Assembly: GCA_024998705.1 (NCBI GenBank)
Contig: JACOEF010000112.1
Span: 1 to 11,552, forward strand
Source of the DNA: Nitrospira sp.
Lineage (GTDB): Bacteria > Nitrospirota > Nitrospiria > Nitrospirales > Nitrospiraceae
Length of the DNA stretch: 11,552 nt
Direction of reading: 5' to 3'
In this document: positions 1 through 6,767 of the stretch, one piece after another
Numbering within the stretch: the stretch's first letter is position 1
How the letters are laid out: each line of letters starts with the position of its first letter
Translations under genes and position numbers: made by a program
Notes under the pieces: model-generated
What the model saw: only the letters and a program-made list of their open reading frames with translations
Databases searched by the model: none
Told to the model about the DNA's origin: nothing

Positions 1-214
1 CATAGGCATCGACATTTTGACGGTTGTACTGAATACGCTCAGTCATGTCAGAGGCCAGGTTCGTCACTCGGGTCAGTTCGTTGGCATCAACATTCCTTGC
101 CAGCGCGATGGCTTGCATTCCGGCCAGCGCCAGCACTCCGACTCCCAAAATAGCCGTGGCCACCAACCCTTCTATCAGGGTGAATCCATATTGATCGTCT
201 AGCCGAATAGTCAT
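1..214 (-). CDS. pilV: PilV-like type IV pilus prepilin (5' part only; runs off the window)
   Basis: Translating the minus strand from ATG at 214 gives a short basic leader of ten residues ending in Gly10, then FTLIEGLVATAILGVGVLAL. This is the classic type IV prepilin N-terminus: prepilin peptidase should cut after Gly10, Phe11 becomes the methylated first residue, and Glu15 is the conserved Glu+5. The following AGMQAIALARN and an Asn/Asp-rich helix match PilV-like minor pilins (type IV pilus modification protein PilV), which help prime pilus assembly at the inner membrane. The gene starts 22 nt after the stop of the FimT/GspH-like gene on the same strand, so the two are almost certainly co-transcribed. 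Only 71 codons are visible, so the C-terminal domain cannot be checked. A GTG two codons upstream is an alternative start. PilV is the best fit; another minor pilin is possible. Confidence 0.82.
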   Translation of the reverse strand, partial: MTIRLDDQYGFTLIEGLVATAILGVGVLALAGMQAIALARNVDANELTRVTNLASDMTERIQYNRQNVDAY

Positions 215-236
215 GGCCACACACCCACACTGATTG

Positions 237-728
237 TTATGTACAGGTCGAGGATGGGCACCATTTAACTTTTCCGCTGGCTTTCACCAGCACCGAGTAT
301 TGCAAACCATTTGTGCTTGAGAGGGTAATCACCTGATCGGCGGTTCCCGTCGGACTGGATCGAATACCACGGGGAGAATACTGCACGGTGACGGGTGTCG
401 ACGAAGGACTCGGCAGAGGCACGCTCGTCACCCCCGTCACACTAGGCCGCATCGTCTCACTGGGCAGCACGAAGGCATTGGCACTATCGGCTGACGAGAA
501 CGTGACCCTGCCTCCTGACGTGCTGAGCGTAACCGTGACGGCTTTATTTCTGTTCATTGCAGCCATTCGCGAGAGTGTCAGACTATCTGCGAGCTGCGTG
601 GTGGCCTGTCGTAATTGATACTGCATGTTCCATTGGTTGTAGGCAGGCACTCCAAGCCCTACCGTAATGCCGATGATGGCAACCACAATCATCAATTCTA
701 TAAGTGAGAACCCTGCCTGGTGGCTCAT
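237..728 (-). CDS. GspH/FimT-family type IV pilus pseudopilin
   Basis: The 163-residue product begins MSHQAG followed by FSLIELMIVVAIIGITVGLG, a textbook prepilin signal: cleavage after Gly6, Phe7 as the new N-terminus, and Glu11 as the conserved Glu+5. The hydrophobic helix covers about residues 7-30. The downstream AYNQW, LADSLTLSRMAAMNRNKAVTV and C-terminal GKVKWCPSSTC segments follow the GspH/FimT layout, in which a helix is followed by a beta-rich globular domain and two late cysteines may form a disulfide. Length is normal for the family. The role is a minor pseudopilin in type IV pilus assembly at the inner membrane. An in-frame extension to 845 exists, but the start at 728 is chosen because the signal motif must be near the N-terminus and AAGGA lies 8 nt upstream. 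It is followed by a PilV-like gene in the same operon. Some genomes call this gene fimT or fimU; which one applies here cannot be settled. Confidence 0.9.
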   Translation of the reverse strand: MSHQAGFSLIELMIVVAIIGITVGLGVPAYNQWNMQYQLRQATTQLADSLTLSRMAAMNRNKAVTVTLSTSGGRVTFSSADSANAFVLPSETMRPSVTGVTSVPLPSPSSTPVTVQYSPRGIRSSPTGTADQVITLSSTNGLQYSVLVKASGKVKWCPSSTCT

Positions 729-1262
729 ACGACCGATCCTTGGATATTCAGCAAACTCAACAGCTCGATGAGGATCGAGCCTCGCGGTAATGGGCTCAAC
801 CATCGTCATCTCTATGCGCTCTTGCCTGGAAAGTAGTTGCAACAATGACGTGCAGGACTAGAAGAGGCAAAGATGATGCCATTTCGCCGACAAGCTTGAC
901 GCCATTGGCATAGGCAAGAACTGCCATACTATTGTTGATAATCCAGTGCGAATGCGCAGGGTTTGTGTCAGAAAGTGTGTGAATGCTCGCTACCTCGCAT
1001 AATCGTCCGTACAGCATGGAACATTTGGAAGACAAAAAATTGTACAAAATATCCGTGACATAGCCAGGTACAGTAAATTCGAGCGACGTTCATCTGCTCG
1101 ATCTTGAATGGAATGTGTGCCTTGGTGAAATCGAGATAGACTCCGGAGGAATCCAGGTATCGTAGTGATAATCCAAAATCTGAAAAGGAAATCAGACGAA
1201 GGGTGAGCGCGGACGCAGTGACCTTCCCTCCGAACCCTAAACCAATGGCCAGGAAGTCCGAC
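729..1262. other. Gene-free stretch upstream of the pilin operon
   Basis: No reading frame here has a convincing start, ribosome binding site or recognisable protein. The promoter of the minor-pilin operon should lie in this stretch or further right. A minus-strand TACAAT near 1041 could serve as a -10 box, but no good -35 sits at the right distance, so no promoter is called. Nothing else is seen before the insertion-sequence remnant. Confidence 0.5.
737..741 (-). promoter_or_regulatory. Ribosome binding site fixing the pseudopilin start
   Basis: On the minus strand AAGGA stands 8 nt before the ATG at 728. This supports the short start over the in-frame ATG at 845, which would put about 40 residues before the prepilin cleavage site. 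Confidence 0.65.
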
Positions 1263-1670
1263 TGTGCTGAGATGGGGTCTACAGGAGGGGGCCATGATTC
1301 GAAAACGGCACACGGAGGAACAGATCATCGTCGTGCTCAAGGATGCTCAAAGCGGGCCTTGGGGCCACGAGCTCCGCCGAAAGCACGGCATCTTGGAGGC
1401 CGCCTCTTAGAAATGGCGTACCAAGCATGCGAGGTTGGAAGTCCGCGACGTGAAGAAGCTGCGCCAGCTGGAAGACGAAAACGGGCGGTGGAAACATGGT
1501 GGCGGAGCAAACGCCGGTATGGCTGTCCCCGGAATTATGTGTGGTTACGACGGGAAGGATGGTTCGTGACCCATCAGGCGGCCGGTTCCGGGACCGCGGC
1601 GACTGGAGCCGTCCTGGGGTTGTTCCGACCTCGCACGCGCGGTATCACCAGTCAGGGGGCAGGCTGAAGC
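1263..1670 (+). pseudogene. Decayed IS3-family (IS407-like) transposase OrfA with start of OrfB
   Basis: From ATG 1294 the plus strand reads MIRKRHTEEQIIVVLKDAQS, then ELRRKHGILEAAS, a TAG stop at 1408-1410, and in the same frame KWRTKHARLEV and KKLRQLEDENGRW. These match the IS3-family OrfA pattern (helix-turn-helix, then leucine-zipper coiled coil ending in LRQLEDEN). A frameshift near 1493-1496 moves the continuation, MVAEQT and a VVTTG segment, into another frame. A further shift near 1556 gives WFVTHQAA and GAVLGLF, resembling the OrfA/OrfB junction of these elements. The sequence before the ATG (TGTGCTGA from 1263, then AGGAGG before the start) resembles an IS3-type left end, although no matching right end is seen. 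The catalytic DDE domain of OrfB is absent. With an in-frame stop, at least two frameshifts and most of OrfB missing, this is a dead remnant. Confidence 0.72.
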
Positions 1671-1781
1671 AACAGAAAGGATGTGAGGGGCATATTCATC
1701 CAACCACCAAGGGTGCTCATGCCAACCTGTCTCAGTGAAGGGGGTTACCCCAGGCGGCTGTGCTGATTGTGTGCTCATCGG

Positions 1782-1900
1782 TCGCTGCACATCCAACAAG
1801 TCCACTCCATTCCGCAAACTCTCCGGATAGTGATGCGCATACTGCTGGGTCATCACCGCCGACGTCCGTACATCCCAGAACCTCGGACTGTTCGATGTGG
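1782..1900 (-). pseudogene. Tyrosine recombinase (phage-type integrase) C-terminal remnant
   Basis: The minus strand encodes RTSAVMTQQYAHHYPESLRN followed by GVDLLD. This is the end of the tyrosine-recombinase catalytic domain, where the YAHHYPESLR stretch holds the nucleophilic tyrosine, usually written M-T-x-R-Y-A-H in integrases. In family members this block is preceded by the LLGH box. Here only a garbled TVRGSG-like sequence is found in a neighbouring frame, which suggests a frameshift around 1860-1885, and no Arg/Lys/HxxR catalytic residues are visible upstream. The upstream side is cut off by the end of the glycosyltransferase gene at 1942. It is therefore a scrap of a mobile-element integrase, not an active gene. 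A bare reading frame of 138 codons covers it, but the remaining residues look random. Confidence 0.6.
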
Positions 1901-1941
1901 AGCGTGAGACGGTTCTAGTGGTAGTCACGCTTGCCCTTCCT

Positions 1942-3876
1942 TCAGCCCGAGTGCCATGCAATCAAATCGAAGTCGAGCGGACTCGTTCGATATCCCCATT
2001 GCTTCAACAGAGCGACGGTCATTTGTTTTTCATCTTGGGGAAGGTTGTCCCATTCCATGCGGATCACACGGGGTCGGAAGCGCGAGAAGTCAAACTGTTT
2101 CAATACCAGATAGTCATAACCTTCTACATCGATTTGAAGCAGATCAACCTTGTGAATCCTGTGTTTTTGAAACAAATTCTCGAGCGTGTCACATCGGACC
2201 GTTTCAGAGATAATATGTGGTCGAATCGTCGCAAACTCCGCGTCGGAAATTCGTTGCCCGCCCAGAGCATTTCGGTCGTGATAGAACGACCCAATGCCCT
2301 TCGCCCAGTACGGTACGCGCCCCAACTCAACTGCTTCGGGGTCCACCCGAATCATTGTTTTTTGTCCGGTATAGTCGGCGACGGCCACGTTCTCAAACAG
2401 CATGCCCTCTCGGCCGTCATATGTCTCGCGAAGTTGCGCAAACAGGTCAGGAAGCGGTTCTATCAGAAGTCCGTGCCACCCATGTTTGACGACCGATTCG
2501 TGGATAGGATCGAACGCGAACCCGTCGTTTGCGCCGACCTCGACAAAGAAGACATTTGGAGAGGCTGCAAGCTGTGCGAGAAGGGCCGACCATCGCGCCT
2601 CCGGTTTCATAATTCCGCAGGCTTCCAACAAGAGCCTCGGTGGGCGGGTGAACCCGAGCGCAATCATATTGGCAATAACGAGCAGCAACCTTCGAGTGCA
2701 TCGTGCAGGATTCTGGATCAGGCCGCGCAATGCAAGTGCACCTGCCTGGAACGGTGCGCTCCCATCTTCACGTATCGCTTCTGCCGCCTCCGCCAAGAAA
2801 CTTTCCCAGGCATACTGCGGTCCCCGCGATTCTGTTCCCAGGGCCTTGACCACATCTTCCCAAAATCTGCGCACGGCCTCCAAGGGGCGGTGCGATGAAA
2901 CAGCGAGCACCCGCACGGTTTTTCGTATATGTTGCCAAATGGCCGGCGCCTCCCCCAACCAGGGGTTAGCCTGTAATTCGGAAAGGAGGAACGTTCGAAC
3001 GGATTCGACCCCCCCTCCACGCCACCATCGTTGTCCCGCAATGGTTGCACAGACGGCGATTCTGGCACGGCGTCTCATCAAGTCGGCTTCGGGTGAGTCT
3101 GGAAGCAGCCGTAAGGTCTTCTCAATAATGATTCGGAGCGCGTGCTCATTCGAGCCACTGATGATATCTTGGTGATGTTTTCCTTTTTTAGATTCTCTCC
3201 CACGGGCGACAGGATCGTTCACGAAATGCCACTGGCAGTGATAGGCGAGACGCGAGGCAAATTCGTAGTGTTCCATTGTCTCGACCGTTTCATCAAAATA
3301 TCCGGCTCGATCAATCACCTCTCGCCTTACAAGGAGTGTGTCAATATTGATGAAATCGTCGGTCCGAGTTAAGAACTCCTCAAACACTCGACCTGAGGGG
3401 CCAGACGGAGGCCAAAGGACAATATTGCCGCGGATGTCCTTCACGAGCCCGTGACCATAGATGACCCCAATGTCGCTCTGGTTTTCTAAAATAGGTACCT
3501 CGGCCATAAGACGGTTGGGAAGCCAGAGGTCATCATCATCTAAAAAGGCGACATACCCTCCTTTACTGGATTTAATTCCGGCATTCCGTGCCGCCGCCGG
3601 GCCTCGATTCGTCTCAAATCGCAGATATCGCACCAGTGGAAATTGGCGCACGATGGCACTGGTTTCATCGGATGAGGCATCATCGATCACAATCACTTCC
3701 ACTTCGAACAGTTTGCCTCGTCCCTCCTGTGCAAAGACCGAGGTCAATGCCTCTCCTAACAGCAGTGCACGGTTGTGAGTAGGGATGATGACGCTGACGA
3801 GCGGGATGGCAGGAGTGATGACGTTGAGTGAAGGCTCTCTCACTATCTCCTCCTCAATGGTCTCTAGCAGGGTCAC
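1942..3876 (-). CDS. Bifunctional GT2 glycosyltransferase - FkbM methyltransferase
   Basis: The 644-aa product has two recognised domains. Residues 26-220 are a GT-A fold family 2 glycosyltransferase: VSVIIPTHNR (27-36), VIDDASSDET (63-72), NRGPAAARNAG (90-100) and FLDDDDLW (111-118, the metal/nucleotide-sugar DxD region). Residues 440-640 are a FkbM-type SAM-dependent methyltransferase: FVEVGANDGF (444-453, SAM-binding glycine loop), LLIEPLP (470-476) and LLQIDVEGYDYLVL (579-592). The 250-370 linker is helical and unassigned. The likely role is glycan synthesis plus O-methylation of a sugar in O-antigen, exopolysaccharide or a glycosylated surface structure; no signal peptide or membrane segment is seen, so it is cytoplasmic or peripheral. 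The start used is GTG 3876, five codons after an in-frame stop; no good ribosome binding site precedes it, and GTG 3843 with GGAGGAG just upstream is an alternative. It stands alone, flanked by mobile-element debris, so it may be cargo. Confidence 0.88.
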   Translation of the reverse strand: MTLLETIEEEIVREPSLNVITPAIPLVSVIIPTHNRALLLGEALTSVFAQEGRGKLFEVEVIVIDDASSDETSAIVRQFPLVRYLRFETNRGPAAARNAGIKSSKGGYVAFLDDDDLWLPNRLMAEVPILENQSDIGVIYGHGLVKDIRGNIVLWPPSGPSGRVFEEFLTRTDDFINIDTLLVRREVIDRAGYFDETVETMEHYEFASRLAYHCQWHFVNDPVARGRESKKGKHHQDIISGSNEHALRIIIEKTLRLLPDSPEADLMRRRARIAVCATIAGQRWWRGGGVESVRTFLLSELQANPWLGEAPAIWQHIRKTVRVLAVSSHRPLEAVRRFWEDVVKALGTESRGPQYAWESFLAEAAEAIREDGSAPFQAGALALRGLIQNPARCTRRLLLVIANMIALGFTRPPRLLLEACGIMKPEARWSALLAQLAASPNVFFVEVGANDGFAFDPIHESVVKHGWHGLLIEPLPDLFAQLRETYDGREGMLFENVAVADYTGQKTMIRVDPEAVELGRVPYWAKGIGSFYHDRNALGGQRISDAEFATIRPHIISETVRCDTLENLFQKHRIHKVDLLQIDVEGYDYLVLKQFDFSRFRPRVIRMEWDNLPQDEKQMTVALLKQWGYRTSPLDFDLIAWHSG

Positions 3877-4259
3877 TCGGCCGATAGATTATTGTGATGG
3901 AATGTTGTCAGGCCCGGGCCGGTAAGCCTCTCCGACGTCGATGTGACCGACCAACCATGTATCAGACGGTGTCTTCTGTTCCGGAACGTACGTAGAGTCA
4001 ACGAGAGTCTGTCTGGCTGATTTTTTTCAACATCTCGGAGGTGTTCAGTAATACTGGACATTCCTTCCGGCTGTTGCAAGGGAAATCACCTCGAGGTTGC
4101 GGGACGGGAGACAGGAGCAATCGGCCCCCATGTGACAGGCAATGCCCCGAGCAAAAATACCTGGGAATGCCGAGAGAAGGACTTCTGTCTTTCTGTGAGA
4201 AAGAAATTTCGTGGTCGCTGTTACAGTGAAACTGGTTGAGCTCATGCTTCAACGACATC

Positions 4260-4277
4260 TGCAAAATGTGTGCAAAA
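4260..4277. repeat. Two direct TGCAAAA repeats, 11 bp apart
   Basis: TGCAAAA occurs at 4260-4266 and again at 4271-4277, about one helical turn apart. Short direct repeats phased like this near an attachment site can be arm-type integrase sites, but two copies of a 7-mer in an A-rich stretch may also be chance. Presence is certain; function is inferred. Confidence 0.3.
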
Positions 4278-4303
4278 GGTTTTTTGAATCCATCAATCCC
4301 CTC

Positions 4304-4317
4304 GAATCGATCGATTC
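4304..4317. repeat. Perfect 14-bp palindrome
   Basis: GAATCGATCGATTC is fully self-complementary with no spacer, so it suits a dimeric protein site better than an RNA hairpin. It lies in a gene-free stretch between the TGCAAAA repeats and the tRNA-end-like sequence. No binding protein can be named. Confidence 0.4.
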
Positions 4318-4415
4318 CTCGGAAAGCGCGCAGGTCATTGTTGTGACAGCTACACGGAGGAACCATTTGAAATACCGCACATTGTAAAAACTGTCTTATC
4401 CTGATCCATAAACTG

Positions 4416-4449
4416 TAGGCCGGTGGCTCGAATCCACTCGCCGGTTCCA
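4416..4449 (+). other. tRNA 3'-end-like remnant (possible att site)
   Basis: The plus strand carries TAGGCC, then GGTGG-CTCGAAT-CCACT, which forms a 5-bp T-arm with a 7-nt loop holding the TCGAAT core, then CGCCGGT and TCCA. That is the order T-arm, seven acceptor-stem bases, discriminator and CCA of a tRNA 3' end. The matching 5' acceptor strand (ACCGGCG) and a D-arm are not present upstream, and the loop reads CTCGAAT where TTCGAAT is usual, so this is not a complete tRNA gene. Integrative elements that target tRNA genes duplicate such 3' ends as attachment sites, and an integrase scrap lies about 2.5 kb to the left. The identification rests on the T-arm and CCA alone. Confidence 0.45.
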
Positions 4450-4578
4450 TCCTGAGCTTGTCCTGACATGGACCCTGTTCGATGGTTCTTGCGGCCGGTC
4501 AATCCATCGCGGTCCGTCCTCTTTTCATCGCAACGTATGAATCTGCAGCAGCGTCCGTCGTGACAGCCTACGAGTTGG

Positions 4579-4607
4579 TTGCCTTACTCCCCCTATTTTC
4601 CTATAGT
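4579..4607 (+). promoter_or_regulatory. Candidate sigma-70 promoter for the membrane protein gene
   Basis: TTGCCT (4579-4584) and TATAGT (4602-4607) are separated by exactly 17 bp and match the -35 and -10 consensus at 4 and 5 of 6 positions. Transcription would begin near 4614, giving a leader of about 63 nt before the ATG at 4677. It was found by eye. Confidence 0.4.
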
Positions 4608-4676
4608 GGTGGAGCGCGTTCTCGGGCAGGTTGTTCGAGCGACTTCCTGGTACGGACCAAAAATTGGTAGTACAGC

Positions 4677-5402
4677 ATGGCGAGTCACGGCGAAGCAGAG
4701 CCAACCAACGTCCCGCATCAATCCGGATCCTCTCCTCACGATCAAACCGGATCCGCCCAGACAGCGAGTCGTCACGACCCGCCGTCTGATCCCTCACCCC
4801 GTAAGCCCAATGTTGCGGAGCAGCAGTTCCGGCTGAAACTCGCGATTTTTTGGAGCGTGATTATTGCGGCGATTATTGCAGTCTTCGTGACCGGCTATCC
4901 CGGCTGGGAAAATTATATGGCGCAAGAAGCGGCGAAACGATCACTGCGTGCCTACATCGATGTGCGACCCAAGGGTATCATGACAATCGAGGAAGGGGTT
5001 GTGCCTCGTGTTCAGGAACGCTTTGAGAATATCGGACGAACGCCTGCGCATGACAACGGCTCGTTCTCAAGACTTGTGGTGATGGAATATCCGCTGCGGC
5101 GTCAGTTCGTCAACGAGGAGTGTGCCCATCCTGCTTCTGACCCGAAAGCGAACAACCCGAAGGCGAACAAATGGTTCGTCGGGAAGGCGGTGGGGAAGGA
5201 AGTGGCACGGGAGAGGCCGTTTACGGCTGCTGAGGTGGACGCCATCAAAGGGGGCAACGCGGCCGTGTATTATCACGGCCAAGTCTGTTATCGGGACATC
5301 TTGCATGAGCCGCACCGCGAAGACTTTTGCCTGTACTGGAAATGGGATGCCGGCCGGGTCAGCCCAGGCCTCTACTGCGATCATGGCAACTGTTCCGGTT
5401 GA
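4677..5402 (+). CDS. Single-pass membrane protein of unknown function
   Basis: The 241-aa product has a polar, Ser/Pro/His-rich N-terminus (1-45), a hydrophobic helix at about 53-75 (KLAIFWSVIIAAIIAVFVTG), and a soluble C-terminal domain beginning AKRSLRAYIDVRPKG. This layout, one TM helix followed by a RAY(I/V)xV strand and an ENxGxTPAHD segment, recurs in hypothetical proteins of Gram-negative bacteria. In those proteins the domain looks like a beta-sandwich facing the periplasm. Five cysteines lie in the last 115 residues, including CYRD, FCLYW and a final YCDHGNC, so disulfides are plausible if the domain is exported. The ribosome binding site is weak (GGTAG about 8 nt upstream). It stands alone on the plus strand behind a promoter-like sequence, with no partner gene nearby. 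The gene looks real from its length and coherent composition; no function can be assigned. Confidence 0.72.
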   Translation: MASHGEAEPTNVPHQSGSSPHDQTGSAQTASRHDPPSDPSPRKPNVAEQQFRLKLAIFWSVIIAAIIAVFVTGYPGWENYMAQEAAKRSLRAYIDVRPKGIMTIEEGVVPRVQERFENIGRTPAHDNGSFSRLVVMEYPLRRQFVNEECAHPASDPKANNPKANKWFVGKAVGKEVARERPFTAAEVDAIKGGNAAVYYHGQVCYRDILHEPHREDFCLYWKWDAGRVSPGLYCDHGNCSG

Positions 5403-5971
5403 ATGATCCACAGAGACGGTCGCCTGTCCCTCCTTACTGCCGCCACGCGTTCTCGCCATGAGGTCGTAGGATGGATGTGCACTGAGGAGCGGCCGAGTCC
5501 TCTTAGAGGAAATAGAAGAAGTGTTGGTCCTTCATCCCGCTCACGATAGTGCTGTACCAGGTTCCCTTCTTGGCGAACCGTCATCGGGCCACCGGCCCTT
5601 CCGCAAGAAAGCTTCATGGGGTCAGCGCCGCTGAAGCGCCCATTCCCGGCACGCTGTCCATGTACTCGTTACAGAGTTGTTGGGTAAGACTCGGCGCAGG
5701 GATATGTTGTTCCTGCAAGGGTTTGAATGTGCGGAGAGGTTAAGATGCAGTGGCCGTTTTGCACGGCGCGAATGGGAGGGGTCACGGAATGAGGCAGGTC
5801 GGTCAGGGCATTCAACCGAGCGGCGATTTCAGTAGGTCTACGATAGGTAGTCCGGTTTTCAATTCGCAGGCAACACTCCTATCCGGAGATACGTGGGTGG
5901 ATCGTGCTGGGCATGGCGCCACGTCGGTTTGATTCTGGCTACGCAGCGGGAGATTCTCCATATTGATCGGA
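5403..5971. other. Gene-free stretch between the membrane protein and the exported protein
   Basis: No reading frame has a credible start and recognisable product. A minus-strand frame stays open for about 77 codons between roughly 5660 and 5890 but lacks ATG or GTG at a useful place and has no family resemblance I can name. TCCTCT-T-AGAGGA (5498-5510) is a perfect palindrome with a one-base centre. No convincing rho-independent terminator follows the gene ending at 5402. Confidence 0.45.
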
Positions 5972-6289
5972 TTACTTCAGGTCGACCCAATCATCTTCAT
6001 GCTGATGGCATTTCGTCCAGGGATGTAGTGCGGCACCCACTCCCGCTCCCACCATGGCGAACGGCATCGCTACAACAAAGAGTGGCAGCCCGATCCCGTA
6101 CCCTATCCACTGCAGCGAGGCATTGTCACGCTTCTCGCCGGCCTCGATGAGGCGTTTTGCGGGATAGAGCGGAAACGTGCCGTATTCCGTGCCGAGGCTG
6201 GCACTTTCACCCACCGTTCGACAGCGTGCCTCGCTCAATCCGGGCAGCAGAAGAAACGTAACTATGAGCAGCAGTGCAGTCTTTTTCAT
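5972..6289 (-). CDS. Small exported protein, YceK/YidQ-like at best
   Basis: From ATG 6289 the 105-aa product begins MKKTALLLIVTFLLLPGLSEA, a clean Sec signal peptide (basic start, hydrophobic core, cleavage likely after SEA at residue 21). The mature part has YGTFPLYPAKRLIEAG, then a hydrophobic segment GYGIGLPLFVVAMPFAMVGA (about 71-90) and ALHPWTKC. The 'YP..R...' motif followed by a hydrophobic, Pro/Phe-rich stretch and a late 'hPW' recalls the YceK/YidQ lipoprotein family, but no lipobox cysteine is at the cleavage site, so that link is tentative. An in-frame start at 6397 is rejected because it would bury the signal peptide; AGAGG 6 nt upstream of 6289 supports the choice. It is a single gene facing away from its neighbours. 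The role is unknown; the site of action is the periplasm or envelope. Confidence 0.7.
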   Translation of the reverse strand: MKKTALLLIVTFLLLPGLSEARCRTVGESASLGTEYGTFPLYPAKRLIEAGEKRDNASLQWIGYGIGLPLFVVAMPFAMVGAGVGAALHPWTKCHQHEDDWVDLK

Positions 6290-6295
6290 TCCCGA

Positions 6296-6300
6296 CCTCT
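6296..6300 (-). promoter_or_regulatory. Ribosome binding site for the small exported protein
   Basis: AGAGG on the minus strand, 6 nt before ATG 6289, decides the start in favour of the form with an N-terminal signal peptide. Confidence 0.55.
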
Positions 6301-6367
6301 CCGGCAGTGCGTCGCCCGCGCCTGAATCACACGATGGAGTTCGTGGCACAGCGACGAATTGAGCAAA

Positions 6368-6679
6368 ATGAATGCCACACATGTGATTGGTGGTCATAGC
6401 CAGTCTGTGTTGCAGAACCGATTATCCCTCCCATCGTTAATTGACGTCCGGCGCGCTCAAGGTGTTGCCCTGCCATGGCATAGCCTGCAGCAGGGGTTCT
6501 TCATTTATGCAAAGCGAGCGATGCCGCACGGAGCGCTCGTTGCTATTTCGCTCGTAGACCAACAGATGCGAATACCTGTTATGCAGGCGGTGGTCACTCT
6601 GCTTATCAACTCACAACGTCTGAGAAACGAGGAATACTCGTTTCAGGCAGCTGTGCAAGGACGAGGGCGTGAGAAGTGA
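6368..6679 (+). CDS. Doubtful hypothetical ORF, faintly PilZ-like
   Basis: From ATG 6368 (TTG 6359 is an alternative) there are about 103 residues. The middle section, QQGFFIYAKRAMPHGALVAI followed by SLVDQQMRIPVMQAVVT, alternates like beta strands and faintly recalls the 'GGxxlxxxxxxPxGxxVxL' strand pair of PilZ domains, but the PilZ RxxxR and DxSxxG motifs are absent. No ribosome binding site is visible before either start, and the 5' end overlaps the region upstream of the divergent exported-protein gene. The frame may be chance. Conservation of the protein in related genomes would settle it; without that it is a weak call. Confidence 0.3.
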   Translation: MNATHVIGGHSQSVLQNRLSLPSLIDVRRAQGVALPWHSLQQGFFIYAKRAMPHGALVAISLVDQQMRIPVMQAVVTLLINSQRLRNEEYSFQAAVQGRGREK

Positions 6680-6740
6680 ACGCGGGACTCGGCTAACCGA
6701 GCTGGAGAACGAATCAAGGATAGGGGCGGTCAGGCCATTG

Positions 6741-6767
6741 GGCAATCAGCATTAAAGGCTGATTGCC
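6741..6767. repeat. 10-bp perfect inverted repeat (hairpin)
   Basis: GGCAATCAGC (6741-6750) and GCTGATTGCC (6758-6767) pair perfectly around a 7-base loop, ATTAAAG, and one skipped base lets the outer TTG/CAA extend the stem. Neither strand has a run of T after the stem, so it is not a standard intrinsic terminator. It lies in a gene-free stretch (6680-7055) and could be the core of a small dispersed repeat, an RNA structure or a protein site. Confidence 0.55.

Larger units (their letters stand above)
3877..4578. other. Long stretch without a supportable gene
   Basis: Several frames are open here for 60-150 codons, but none has a plausible start and recognisable content. The longest (minus, 4450 to 3998) begins inside the tRNA-end-like sequence and looks like chance translation. 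The stretch does hold a 14-bp palindrome, a spaced TGCAAAA repeat and a tRNA-3'-end-like sequence, listed separately. A plausible reading is the non-coding end of an old integrative element. Confidence 0.45.

Noticed and set aside
1897..2898. Plus-strand open frame of 333 codons opposite the glycosyltransferase-FkbM gene
   Set aside because: It covers the FkbM half of a well-supported minus-strand gene and shows no recognisable motif, start signal or plausible composition.
4188..4204. TCTTTCT-GTG-AGAAAGA inverted repeat as a terminator
   Set aside because: The stem is 7 bp and A/T-rich with no T-run, and no gene ends just upstream on either strand.
4045..4245. Minus-strand frame of 66 codons that might be the N-terminal remnant of an integrase
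   Set aside because: Segments such as LLSAFPGIFARG loosely recall integrase N-termini, but the match is too short and unspecific to claim.
3998..4450. Minus-strand frame of 150 codons starting MEPASGFEPP
   Set aside because: Its N-terminus is simply the antisense of the tRNA-end-like sequence, a well-known source of spurious predicted proteins. The rest has no recognisable features or ribosome binding site.
5498..5510. TCCTCT-T-AGAGGA palindrome as an operator
   Set aside because: It is a short palindrome without a promoter or nearby gene start; chance is sufficient.
5660..5890. Minus-strand frame open for about 77 codons, with a stretch resembling a transposase C-terminus
   Set aside because: It has no useful start codon, begins just after a stop, and shows no motif firm enough to name a transposase family.
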